DNA from: DATKKK01 sp964354625
GTDB taxonomy: Archaea; Thermoproteota; Bathyarchaeia; Bathyarchaeales; Bathycorpusculaceae
Assembly: GCA_964354625.1 (NCBI GenBank)
Contig: CAYHAK010000051.1
Location: forward strand, 1 to 10,863
Direction of reading: 5' to 3'
DNA: 10,863 bases
Shown here: piece after piece, positions 5,127-10,863 of the stretch
Layout of the letters: each line of letters starts with the position of its first letter
Position numbering within the stretch: the stretch's first letter is position 1
Translations under genes and position numbers: made by a program
Notes under the pieces: generated by a model
The model's input: the letters and a program-made list of their open reading frames with translations, nothing else
What the model was told of the DNA's origin: nothing
Databases searched by the model: none

Positions 5127-6758
5127 ATGAGCAGAGTCCAGTATAAAGTGGTCGCCTCAACTTTGAGCGCGCGTGAAGCTGTGAGAGAAATCATTGAAGC
5201 ATTGCTGCATACCCCGTCCCCGGACAGTAGTGATGTCAACCGGCTCAAGATGCAGGCAGCAGCCAAACACCACCTCGAAAGAATCCCGCCGAATTCGGAG
5301 ATAATAGCAGCGCTCAGAGGCAGAGAAAGAACCAAGCTTCTTCCGCTTTTGAGAAGGAAGACCACTCGAACCTTGTCAGGCGTCACTGTGATCGCGGTCA
5401 TGACGAGACCCTACCAGTGCCCCCAGCCAGAGCCTTGCGCCTATTGTCCAGGAGGCCCAGCGTTCGGTGTGCCGCAGAGCTACACGGGATACGAGCCTGC
5501 CGCCATGCGGGGCCTGCAGAACGAGTTCGACCCCTACCGGCAAGTCAGAAGCCGAATTGAACAACTGACTGCCATAGGCCACACCGTAGACAAGATAGAG
5601 CTGATCATCATGGGCGGAACGTTCCCAGCCACGCCCATCGAGTACCAGACATGGTTCGTCCAGCGGTGCCTGGACGCGATCACAGGCAAGGAATCTGCAA
5701 ATCTTGAGGAGTCCAAGCGGAATGCGGAGACTAGCAGAATCCGGAACGTAGGCATAACCGTGGAGACAAGACCAGACTGGGCAAAAGAAGCGCATGTGGA
5801 CAATATGCTAAGCATGGGAGTTACCCGTGTAGAGCTGGGCGTGCAAAACCCAGACGATCAGATCTACCGAATGGTGGGCAGAACGCACACTGTGAAGGAC
5901 GTGATTGAGGCAACGCGGATAATGAAGGACGCAGGGCTCAAGATCGTCTACCATATGATGCCGGGAATGCCTGGCTCCAGTCCGAAGAAAGACGTGATTG
6001 CGTTCAGAAAAGTCTTTTCTGACGCGAGGTTCAAGCCTGACATGATTAAGGTCTACCCGTGCCTCGTCTTGAAGGGCACAAAAGCCTACGAATGGCACCG
6101 CCAAGGAATGTACGAACCCTACACAAACGGAGAAGCTGTCAACCTCATAGTTGAAATCAAGAAAACCATCCCAACTTGGGTACGGGTCATGCGTGTTCAG
6201 CGAGACATCCCAGCCCAACTCATCGTGGCGGGCGTGAAGAGAAGCAACCTGCGGCAGCCTGTGCATGAAAGAATGAAGGCGCAAGGATTGAGGTGTCGAT
6301 GTATTCGCTGCAGGGAAATTGGTCACCGAATGGCTGTTGACAAAGTGGAACCAGGCCCCGAGAGCATTGAAATCCTGACCGTGAAATACGAAGCATCTGA
6401 AGGAGAAGAGGTCTTCATCTCGGCGGAAGACCCGAAAAACGATGTGCTAGTCGGTTATCTGCGCTTGCGTGTGCCCTCAGAGAAGGCTCACAGGCCAGAG
6501 ATGACAGCGGAACCCTGCCCGATCGTCCGTGAGCTCCATGTTTATGGGCCTCTGGTGCCTGTGGGCAGGCACATCGTTAAGGCGTGGCAACACAAGGGTT
6601 ATGGCGCAGCGCTGTTGGCAGAGGCCGAACGCATTTCACGAGAGGACTACAGTTTTAAGAAGATACTCGTCATAAGTGCTCTCGGAACCAAAGAGTACTA
6701 CAAGCGGTTCGGTTACCAACGAGACGGCGTCTACGTCTCGAAAAGATTGGTGAGCTAG
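5127..6758 (+). CDS. elp3: tRNA uridine(34) acetyltransferase Elp3 (radical SAM + GNAT)
   Basis: Elp3 makes the first intermediate of cm5U-type modifications at wobble U34 of tRNA, using S-adenosylmethionine, a 4Fe-4S cluster and acetyl-CoA. In archaea it acts alone, without the other Elongator subunits. The 543 residues match the archaeal length. Order: a basic tRNA-binding N-terminus (1-80); a radical SAM core with cluster cysteines C98, C104 and C107 (CPQPEPCAYCPGG) and typical stretches IIMGGTFPA, RPDWA, RVELGVQ and YHMMPGMPG; a cysteine group C390, C392, C395 (CRCIRCREIG), probably a zinc site; and a C-terminal GNAT domain (about 415-543) with RELHVYG, the acetyl-CoA loop QHKGYGAALL (488-497) and KEYYKRFGYQRDGVYVSK. 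It is the first gene of a tight cluster: gatD starts 3 bases after its stop. The start is near-leaderless, with no Shine-Dalgarno. Confidence 0.96.
   Translation: MSRVQYKVVASTLSAREAVREIIEALLHTPSPDSSDVNRLKMQAAAKHHLERIPPNSEIIAALRGRERTKLLPLLRRKTTRTLSGVTVIAVMTRPYQCPQPEPCAYCPGGPAFGVPQSYTGYEPAAMRGLQNEFDPYRQVRSRIEQLTAIGHTVDKIELIIMGGTFPATPIEYQTWFVQRCLDAITGKESANLEESKRNAETSRIRNVGITVETRPDWAKEAHVDNMLSMGVTRVELGVQNPDDQIYRMVGRTHTVKDVIEATRIMKDAGLKIVYHMMPGMPGSSPKKDVIAFRKVFSDARFKPDMIKVYPCLVLKGTKAYEWHRQGMYEPYTNGEAVNLIVEIKKTIPTWVRVMRVQRDIPAQLIVAGVKRSNLRQPVHERMKAQGLRCRCIRCREIGHRMAVDKVEPGPESIEILTVKYEASEGEEVFISAEDPKNDVLVGYLRLRVPSEKAHRPEMTAEPCPIVRELHVYGPLVPVGRHIVKAWQHKGYGAALLAEAERISREDYSFKKILVISALGTKEYYKRFGYQRDGVYVSKRLVS
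6749..6754 (+). promoter_or_regulatory. Shine-Dalgarno of gatD inside the end of elp3
   Basis: GGTGAG overlaps the last codons of elp3 and ends 7 bases before the gatD ATG at 6762. The placement suggests that gatD is translated from the elp3 message, possibly by reinitiation. Confidence 0.6.
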
Positions 6759-6761
6759 AAG

Positions 6762-8096
6762 ATGAGCTTGAAGGAGAGTTCAGGTTACAGAGGCGAGGCC
6801 TTGGAAGCCATCAGGAAGGCTGAAGCCGAAACAGGCGACATGATACGCATAAGCAGAAACGGCGAAACCTATGAAGGCATCCTGATCCCTCGCTCAGAAT
6901 ACGGCGACGAAAAGCATATTGTAGTCAAGCTGAAAAACGGCTACAACATAGGCGCAAGGATAGCGGCAGGCACGAAAATAGAGAAAATCGGCAAAGGCGC
7001 AAAACCATCTTTCGCACCGCCGCCATTGCCCGAGCCAAACGAGCAACTGCCCAAGGTGGCCATACTCAGCACCGGTGGCACTATAGCCAGTCGCGTCGAT
7101 TACCGGACCGGCGCTGTGAGGCCGGCTTTGACTGCGAGCGACCTGTACAGCGTCGTGCCAGAACTGGCGAACATAGCGCGCATCGACGCGCAGATACTGT
7201 TCAGCCTCTTCAGCGAGAACATTACTCCTGCACACTGGACCGAAATAGCTGAGGCTGTTGCGCAAAAGGTACGCGAAGGAGTTGCCGGTGTCGTGATAGC
7301 TCACGGGACGGACACCATGGGATACACAGCTGCAGCGCTAAGCTTTGCTCTGCAGAACTTGCCCGTCCCGGTGATAGTTGTGGGCTCTCAACGTTCAGCA
7401 GACAGACCGAGCTCTGACGCAGCCACGAACCTCGTTGGCGCGGTCACGGCCGCTGCGAAGGCTCCGCTGGCTCAGGTATGCGTAGCTATGCACGAAAGCG
7501 TGTCAGACAGCTCCATAGTCCTCCACCTCGGAACCAAGGTGCGCAAGTGCCACACTAGCAGAAGAGACACGTTCAAATCCGTGAACGCACAGCCGATAGC
7601 TAGAGTACAGGACAAGAACTTAGTCATGCTGACTGACGAATATGCGAAGCGCAACCCTTCAAACAGGCTTGCCCTCAAGCCCCAGTTTAGCGAGAAAGCG
7701 GCGCTGATCAAGTTCCATCCAGGCATGGATCCCGCTGTGATAGACTGGTACGTGGATAGAGGCTACAGAGGCTTGATTCTGGAAGGAACAGGTTTGGGCC
7801 ATGTCGGCAGCAGATGCTTTGAGGCATTGAGAAAAACAGGCAACCGTGGCATCGTGGTTGGCATGGCCTCGCAGTGCATCTGGGGACGCGTGAACATGAA
7901 CGTCTATGACTCTGGCCGCGACCTGCAGGCGCTGGGCGTCATCCCGCTGGTGGACATGCTATCTGAAACCGCCCTCGTGAAGCTAATGTGGATTCTCGGC
8001 CAAACGCAAGACGTCGAAGAGGCCAAGGGACTATTGAAGATGAACATTGCTGGTGAGCTATCCCCGCGAACGCTTCCGGAAAAGGGTGACCAGTAA
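6762..8096 (+). CDS. gatD: Glutamyl-tRNA(Gln) amidotransferase subunit D (GatD)
   Basis: GatD is the asparaginase-like subunit of the archaeal GatDE amidotransferase. It releases ammonia from an amide donor (asparagine or glutamine), which GatE uses to turn Glu-tRNA(Gln) into Gln-tRNA(Gln) in the cytoplasm. The 444 residues match the family. An N-terminal SH3-like domain (about 20-75, DMIRISRNGETYEGILIPR) and a proline-rich linker (84-95) precede an L-asparaginase fold. Its motifs are ILSTGGTIAS (101-110), VIAHGTDTM (178-186) and VGSQRSADRPSSDA (207-220). By alignment to asparaginases the catalytic set is T107, T183, D184 and K262, all present, so the enzyme should be active. The N-terminal extension and the adjacent gatE separate it from free asparaginases. 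The start has a GGTGAG 7 bases upstream. It lies between elp3 (3-bp gap) and gatE (14-bp gap), probably one transcript. Confidence 0.96.
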   Translation: MSLKESSGYRGEALEAIRKAEAETGDMIRISRNGETYEGILIPRSEYGDEKHIVVKLKNGYNIGARIAAGTKIEKIGKGAKPSFAPPPLPEPNEQLPKVAILSTGGTIASRVDYRTGAVRPALTASDLYSVVPELANIARIDAQILFSLFSENITPAHWTEIAEAVAQKVREGVAGVVIAHGTDTMGYTAAALSFALQNLPVPVIVVGSQRSADRPSSDAATNLVGAVTAAAKAPLAQVCVAMHESVSDSSIVLHLGTKVRKCHTSRRDTFKSVNAQPIARVQDKNLVMLTDEYAKRNPSNRLALKPQFSEKAALIKFHPGMDPAVIDWYVDRGYRGLILEGTGLGHVGSRCFEALRKTGNRGIVVGMASQCIWGRVNMNVYDSGRDLQALGVIPLVDMLSETALVKLMWILGQTQDVEEAKGLLKMNIAGELSPRTLPEKGDQ

Positions 8097-8104
8097 GGAG
8101 GAGG
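8097..8104 (+). promoter_or_regulatory. Strong Shine-Dalgarno deciding the gatE start
   Basis: GGAGGAGG follows the gatD stop at once. It touches the ATG at 8105, leaving almost no spacer, but lies 6 bases before the ATG at 8111. The second ATG is therefore the better start. Confidence 0.65.
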
Positions 8105-8110
8105 ATGACA

Positions 8111-10015
8111 ATGAGCATAGATTATGAAAAGCTTGGTTTGAAAGTCGGCCTTGAAATCCATCAGCAGCTGAATACCCGTGCCAAGCTGTTCTGCGATTGC
8201 AGGCCTGAACTTTTCAAGGAAGAACCAGAAGTGACGTTTCTGCGCAGACTCAGACCCACACAGAGCGAACTCGGGCAGATTGACCCAGCGGCCTACTTCG
8301 AGTTCCAGAAAGGCGTCAAGATCCACTACGAGGCAAACACGGCAACCTCATGCCTCGTGGAGATGGACGAAGAGCCACCTCATCAGCTGAACGCGGAGGC
8401 GGTCGAGACGGTTCTGATGGCGGCCTTGCTCATGAAAGCCAGACCTGTGGATGAAGTTCACGTGATGCGCAAGACCGTCATAGACGGCTCCAACACCACG
8501 GGCTTCCAGAGAACGTGCGTCATCGCCATGAACGGCGAAATCAAGGTCGGCGAGAAGACCGTTCCGATCCAGCACGCGAGTCTTGAGGAGGACGCGGCGA
8601 GGAAGATGGGAGACGAAGGAGGCAACGTCATACGATATCGCATAGACCGGTTGTGCATACCGCTCATAGAGGTAGCCACAGCGCCTGTAATATACTCACC
8701 TAAGGAAGCTGAGGAAGTAGCCCTGGCTATAGGTGGAATCCTCCGCGCCACCGGAAGAGCCATGCGCGGCCTCGGCACCATCAGACAAGACATAAACGTG
8801 TCCATCCCCAGCGGGGCACTGATTGAAATAAAAGGCGTGCAGGAGCTTGAACTGGTCTCGCTTGCAGTGGAATATGAAGTTCAGCGGCAGCTAAACCTCA
8901 TAAGAATCAAAGGAGAACTGCACAGGGCCGGCGCGAAAGAAGAGGACATGACGGAAGAGCTGCTTGACGTGACTGAGGTGTTCAGGCAAACTAAGTGCAA
9001 GGTTCTCCGAAGAGCGCTTGACAAGGAACAGCAGGTCCTAGCTGTGAGATTACCGAAGTTCAGTGGCTTCCTTAAGCGGGAGCTTCTGCCTGGCTTCAGG
9101 CTTGGCACGGAGATGGCGGACCGAGCGCGGTTTTGGGGGAGAGTCGGGGGTATTTTCCACACGGATGAGATGCCCGCCTATGGGGTTACTGCAAGCGAGA
9201 TAGAGGCTTTGAGGAAAGCAGTCAATGCAGAGCCACAGGACGTGGTCGTTTTCGTGGGCGACGAGCCCGAAAACGCAAGGGACGCGCTGAGGGCAGTTGT
9301 GGATCGGGCGCGCGAGGCCTTGAAAGGCGTGCCTGAGGAAACGCGAGCCGCGAACCTAGATGGAACCACGCGTTTCATGAGGCCTAGGCCAGGAGCGGCG
9401 AGAATGTATCCTGAGACGGACATTCCGCCTATGCAGATAACCGAAGAAACGGTGAGAAAAGCCAAGTCAAGCCTGCCTGAACTGCCAGAACGCAGACTCG
9501 AACGCTTCATGAAAGAGTGCAAGCTGAACCAGAAAGTGGCGAAGCAGATTCTGGATTCCGAGTACGGCGAGCTGTTTGAAACGATCACAAAGGAAAGCAC
9601 TGTTGCTCCCACGACTGTGGCCGTATTTCTGACTGAGAACCTGAAGGCCATGAAACGGGACGGCGTGAAGGTTGACGCTGTCTCGGAGGCACAGTTGCGC
9701 GAGATGTTCAAACGCGTAGGTTCGGGGGGGATGATGAAAGAGGCGGTGCCCGAGGTTTTTGCGTGGCTGTCGAGGAATGAAGGCAAGAGCGTGCAGGAAG
9801 CTATCGAAAGCCTAGGACTCAAGACAGTCCCTGAAGGCGACCTGGACGCCCTGGTTGAGAAAGCAATGGCAGACAATGTTAAGCTCATTCAGGAGCGGGG
9901 GGAGGGCAGCTTTGGCGTCTTGATGGGCATAGTTATGAAGAGCTTGCGAGGCAAGGTTGATTCCTCACAAGTCAGCAAAGTGCTTAAGGAGAAAATGAAT
10001 GAAAAAGTGAAGTGA
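8111..10015 (+). CDS. gatE: Glutamyl-tRNA(Gln) amidotransferase subunit E (GatE)
   Basis: GatE binds Glu-tRNA(Gln), phosphorylates the glutamyl group with ATP and amidates it with ammonia from GatD. The 634 residues fit the archaeal family. Order from M8111: a GatB-like kinase/cradle domain (1-285) with GLKVGLEIHQQLNT (10-22), LFCDC (27-30), MDEEPPHQLNAE, KTVIDGSNTTGFQRT, ASLEEDAARKMG (157-167), PLIEVAT and RQDINVSI (225-232); an AspRS-type GAD insertion, the feature that separates GatE from bacterial GatB (about 285-415, GTEMADRARFWG); the returning TRFMRPRPGAARMYPETDIPP segment (420-440); and a helical plus YqeY-like tail (445-634, ending MGIVMKSLRGKVDSSQVSKVLKEKM) that contacts the tRNA elbow in relatives. 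An alternative ATG at 8105 adds two residues. It ends 14 bp before the end of the convergent zinc-ribbon gene. Confidence 0.96.
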   Translation: MSIDYEKLGLKVGLEIHQQLNTRAKLFCDCRPELFKEEPEVTFLRRLRPTQSELGQIDPAAYFEFQKGVKIHYEANTATSCLVEMDEEPPHQLNAEAVETVLMAALLMKARPVDEVHVMRKTVIDGSNTTGFQRTCVIAMNGEIKVGEKTVPIQHASLEEDAARKMGDEGGNVIRYRIDRLCIPLIEVATAPVIYSPKEAEEVALAIGGILRATGRAMRGLGTIRQDINVSIPSGALIEIKGVQELELVSLAVEYEVQRQLNLIRIKGELHRAGAKEEDMTEELLDVTEVFRQTKCKVLRRALDKEQQVLAVRLPKFSGFLKRELLPGFRLGTEMADRARFWGRVGGIFHTDEMPAYGVTASEIEALRKAVNAEPQDVVVFVGDEPENARDALRAVVDRAREALKGVPEETRAANLDGTTRFMRPRPGAARMYPETDIPPMQITEETVRKAKSSLPELPERRLERFMKECKLNQKVAKQILDSEYGELFETITKESTVAPTTVAVFLTENLKAMKRDGVKVDAVSEAQLREMFKRVGSGGMMKEAVPEVFAWLSRNEGKSVQEAIESLGLKTVPEGDLDALVEKAMADNVKLIQERGEGSFGVLMGIVMKSLRGKVDSSQVSKVLKEKMNEKVK

Positions 10016-10029
10016 AGCCCTCCCTTTCC

Positions 10030-10659
10030 TCACTTGTAGTCTTTCAGCGAAAGGACAGGTGTCTTTGCAGTTTTTGTCGGTTCGCCGCAGTATGGACACA
10101 TCTTGAATTCCGGAAGCAGCGGCTTTCCGCAGGACGCACACAGATTCGCGAACGGAGCTTTCTCCTCAATCCTCTTCAGTTCCTTCTTCAAGCTGCTCAG
10201 TTCCGCTCTCACTTTCTCTAGACCCTCCCTCAGAGGCGGGATTTCCCTAACGTCGGCTCGCACGTTGCACATCAGATCCTTGACCTGCGATAGTATCTCG
10301 TTGTCAGATGCGATCGTTTCGTACATGGCGTCGAGAACCTCGCTTTTGTCTTCCAGCAGTTGTCCTTCAACCGCGGTCTGCTTCTTAGCATCCGAAAGTA
10401 CCCTGTTGAGGAATGTTTCGACGGGGTTTTCGAAGGTGATTGCGCAGGTGATCCCCCAGAATATGATAGTGGACAGGACGCTTGCCAACAGATACGCTGT
10501 AGGTGTTAGGGTTCGAAGTTTTTCACCTATTATGGGGTAGAGTTGTAGCAGTCTTACGGGCCGGTTGAGAATAATGACGAATACTGCTTCTACTAGGTGT
10601 ACCGTGGCGACGAAGGTTAAGGAGCTGAAGATCCATACCGATAATGCTTTCTTGCCCAA
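10030..10659 (-). CDS. Two-TM, coiled-coil, C-terminal zinc-ribbon protein of unknown function
   Basis: I do not recognise a named family for this 209-residue protein. Visible parts: a short basic start, a hydrophobic segment at about 8-31 and a second at about 53-76, which make a membrane hairpin. A charged, mostly helical stretch (80-170) follows, with probable coiled coil at 144-167 (LREGLEKVRAELSSLKKELKRIEEK). Last comes a C4 zinc ribbon, C174-x2-C177-x10-C188-x2-C191 (CASCGKP, CPYCGEP), and a short tail. Predicted topology: membrane anchor with the coiled coil and ribbon on one side, probably cytoplasmic. Such ribbons often mediate protein or nucleic-acid contacts. The TTG start is the first start codon after an in-frame stop (10669-10671) and has GAGGG 6 bases upstream. 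It is convergent with gatE, 14 bp between stops, so no operon link follows. Confidence 0.85.
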   Translation of the reverse strand: MGKKALSVWIFSSLTFVATVHLVEAVFVIILNRPVRLLQLYPIIGEKLRTLTPTAYLLASVLSTIIFWGITCAITFENPVETFLNRVLSDAKKQTAVEGQLLEDKSEVLDAMYETIASDNEILSQVKDLMCNVRADVREIPPLREGLEKVRAELSSLKKELKRIEEKAPFANLCASCGKPLLPEFKMCPYCGEPTKTAKTPVLSLKDYK

Positions 10660-10665
10660 GAGAGT

Positions 10666-10670
10666 CCCTC
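10666..10670 (-). promoter_or_regulatory. Shine-Dalgarno of the zinc-ribbon gene, supporting a TTG start
   Basis: The minus strand reads GAGGG followed by 6 bases and TTG at 10659. No other in-frame start lies between that TTG and the preceding in-frame TGA. Confidence 0.5.
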
Positions 10671-10695
10671 ACAAGCCGCCGAAGCATTGTCACGC

Positions 10696-10724
10696 ATATT
10701 AATTATGGTATCTTAATATTTAAT
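10696..10724 (-). promoter_or_regulatory. AT-rich promoter region of the zinc-ribbon gene
   Basis: Two TATA-like stretches occur: ATAATTAATAT on the minus strand (about 10696-10706) and ATTAAATATTAAG (about 10712-10724). The nearer would start transcription near 10674 and the farther near 10692, giving leaders of about 15 and 33 bases. The elements are nearly symmetrical, so transcription toward the right edge from here is also possible. Confidence 0.4.
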
Positions 10725-10863
10725 ACGATATTCCGAAAATCGACATATATCAGCAAACGAAAGAAACAAGAATGATAGCAATACCTCTGCACGATCCGCG
10801 CGCGCCTCCCATGGCCATGTGATGACCCTGAAGGTAGAGTCTTTGGCACATGGAACGCAACGG
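10725..10863. other. Right-edge segment with no supported gene
   Basis: I see no convincing gene here. All three minus-strand frames are open from the edge for about 37-55 codons, and a plus-strand frame from ATG 10822 is open to the edge, but none resembles a known family or has a clear Shine-Dalgarno. The segment includes the 10-bp palindrome CATGGCCATG (10810-10819) and an alternating GC run. It may contain the end or beginning of a gene lying outside the window. Confidence 0.4.

Noticed and set aside
9724..9730. Seven-G homopolymer in gatE as a possible frameshift
   Set aside because: The frame continues with the expected conserved GatE tail (GSGGMMKEAVPEVF) on both sides, so no frameshift is present.
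9178..9888. 236-residue minus-strand open frame inside gatE
   Set aside because: It is antisense to the conserved GAD and tail regions of GatE; the Ser/Thr-rich product looks like a reverse-frame shadow.
10005..10035. AAGTGA...TCACTT inverted repeat spanning both stops of the convergent gatE and zinc-ribbon genes
   Set aside because: Both genes end in a Lys codon AAG plus TGA, which creates the symmetry. A 6-bp stem with a 14-base loop and no T-run is not a convincing terminator.
10750..10863. Possible gene fragments open at the right edge on either strand
   Set aside because: All three minus-strand frames are open, so openness is not informative. There is no family signature or ribosome-binding site.

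Overview
The window looks archaeal, most likely a member of the TACK group such as a bathyarchaeal or related lineage. Three things point there: the archaea-specific GatD/GatE pair, which makes Gln-tRNA(Gln) by transamidation; an archaeal-type Elp3; and a 53-residue ribosomal protein eS30, a gene shared by many TACK/Asgard archaea and eukaryotes. Promoters look archaeal (TATA-like boxes about 25-30 bp before predicted starts), the tRNA gene encodes no CCA, and leaderless-type starts sit beside Shine-Dalgarno-led ones. The lineage call is inference; no marker in the window fixes it.

Layout. 1-1627 (-): the N-terminal 542 residues of a secreted, repeat-rich parallel beta-helix protein whose C-terminus lies beyond the left edge. 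1628-1849: a gene-free spacer with its promoter, a small palindrome and a hairpin. 1850-1934 (-): tRNA-Leu(CAG) with a class II variable arm. 2004-2165 (+): rps30e, a very short gene easily missed, divergent from the tRNA across one shared TATA-like element. 2216-3796 (+): a YtcJ-type amidohydrolase whose 3' end overlaps by 23 bp the convergent MFS transporter at 3774-5045 (-). 5046-5126: a compact divergent promoter region. 5127-10015 (+): elp3, gatD and gatE, tightly packed and probably one operon. 10030-10659 (-): a two-TM, coiled-coil, zinc-ribbon protein convergent on gatE. 10660-10863: AT-rich promoter DNA and a right edge with no supported gene.

How it works together. The right half is a translation-fidelity cluster: Elp3 modifies wobble uridine of tRNAs, and GatD with GatE converts Glu-tRNA(Gln) to Gln-tRNA(Gln). 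tRNA-Leu and eS30 add to this theme. The amidohydrolase and the transporter are adjacent but of unknown substrate. The beta-helix protein is the clearest accessory-type gene: it is lower in GC by eye, exported, and built from an exact 37-residue (111-bp) repeat. I found no defence island, CRISPR array, insertion sequence or integrase. The main novelties are the beta-helix repeat architecture, the hidden eS30 gene with its shared promoter, and the uncharacterised zinc-ribbon membrane protein.
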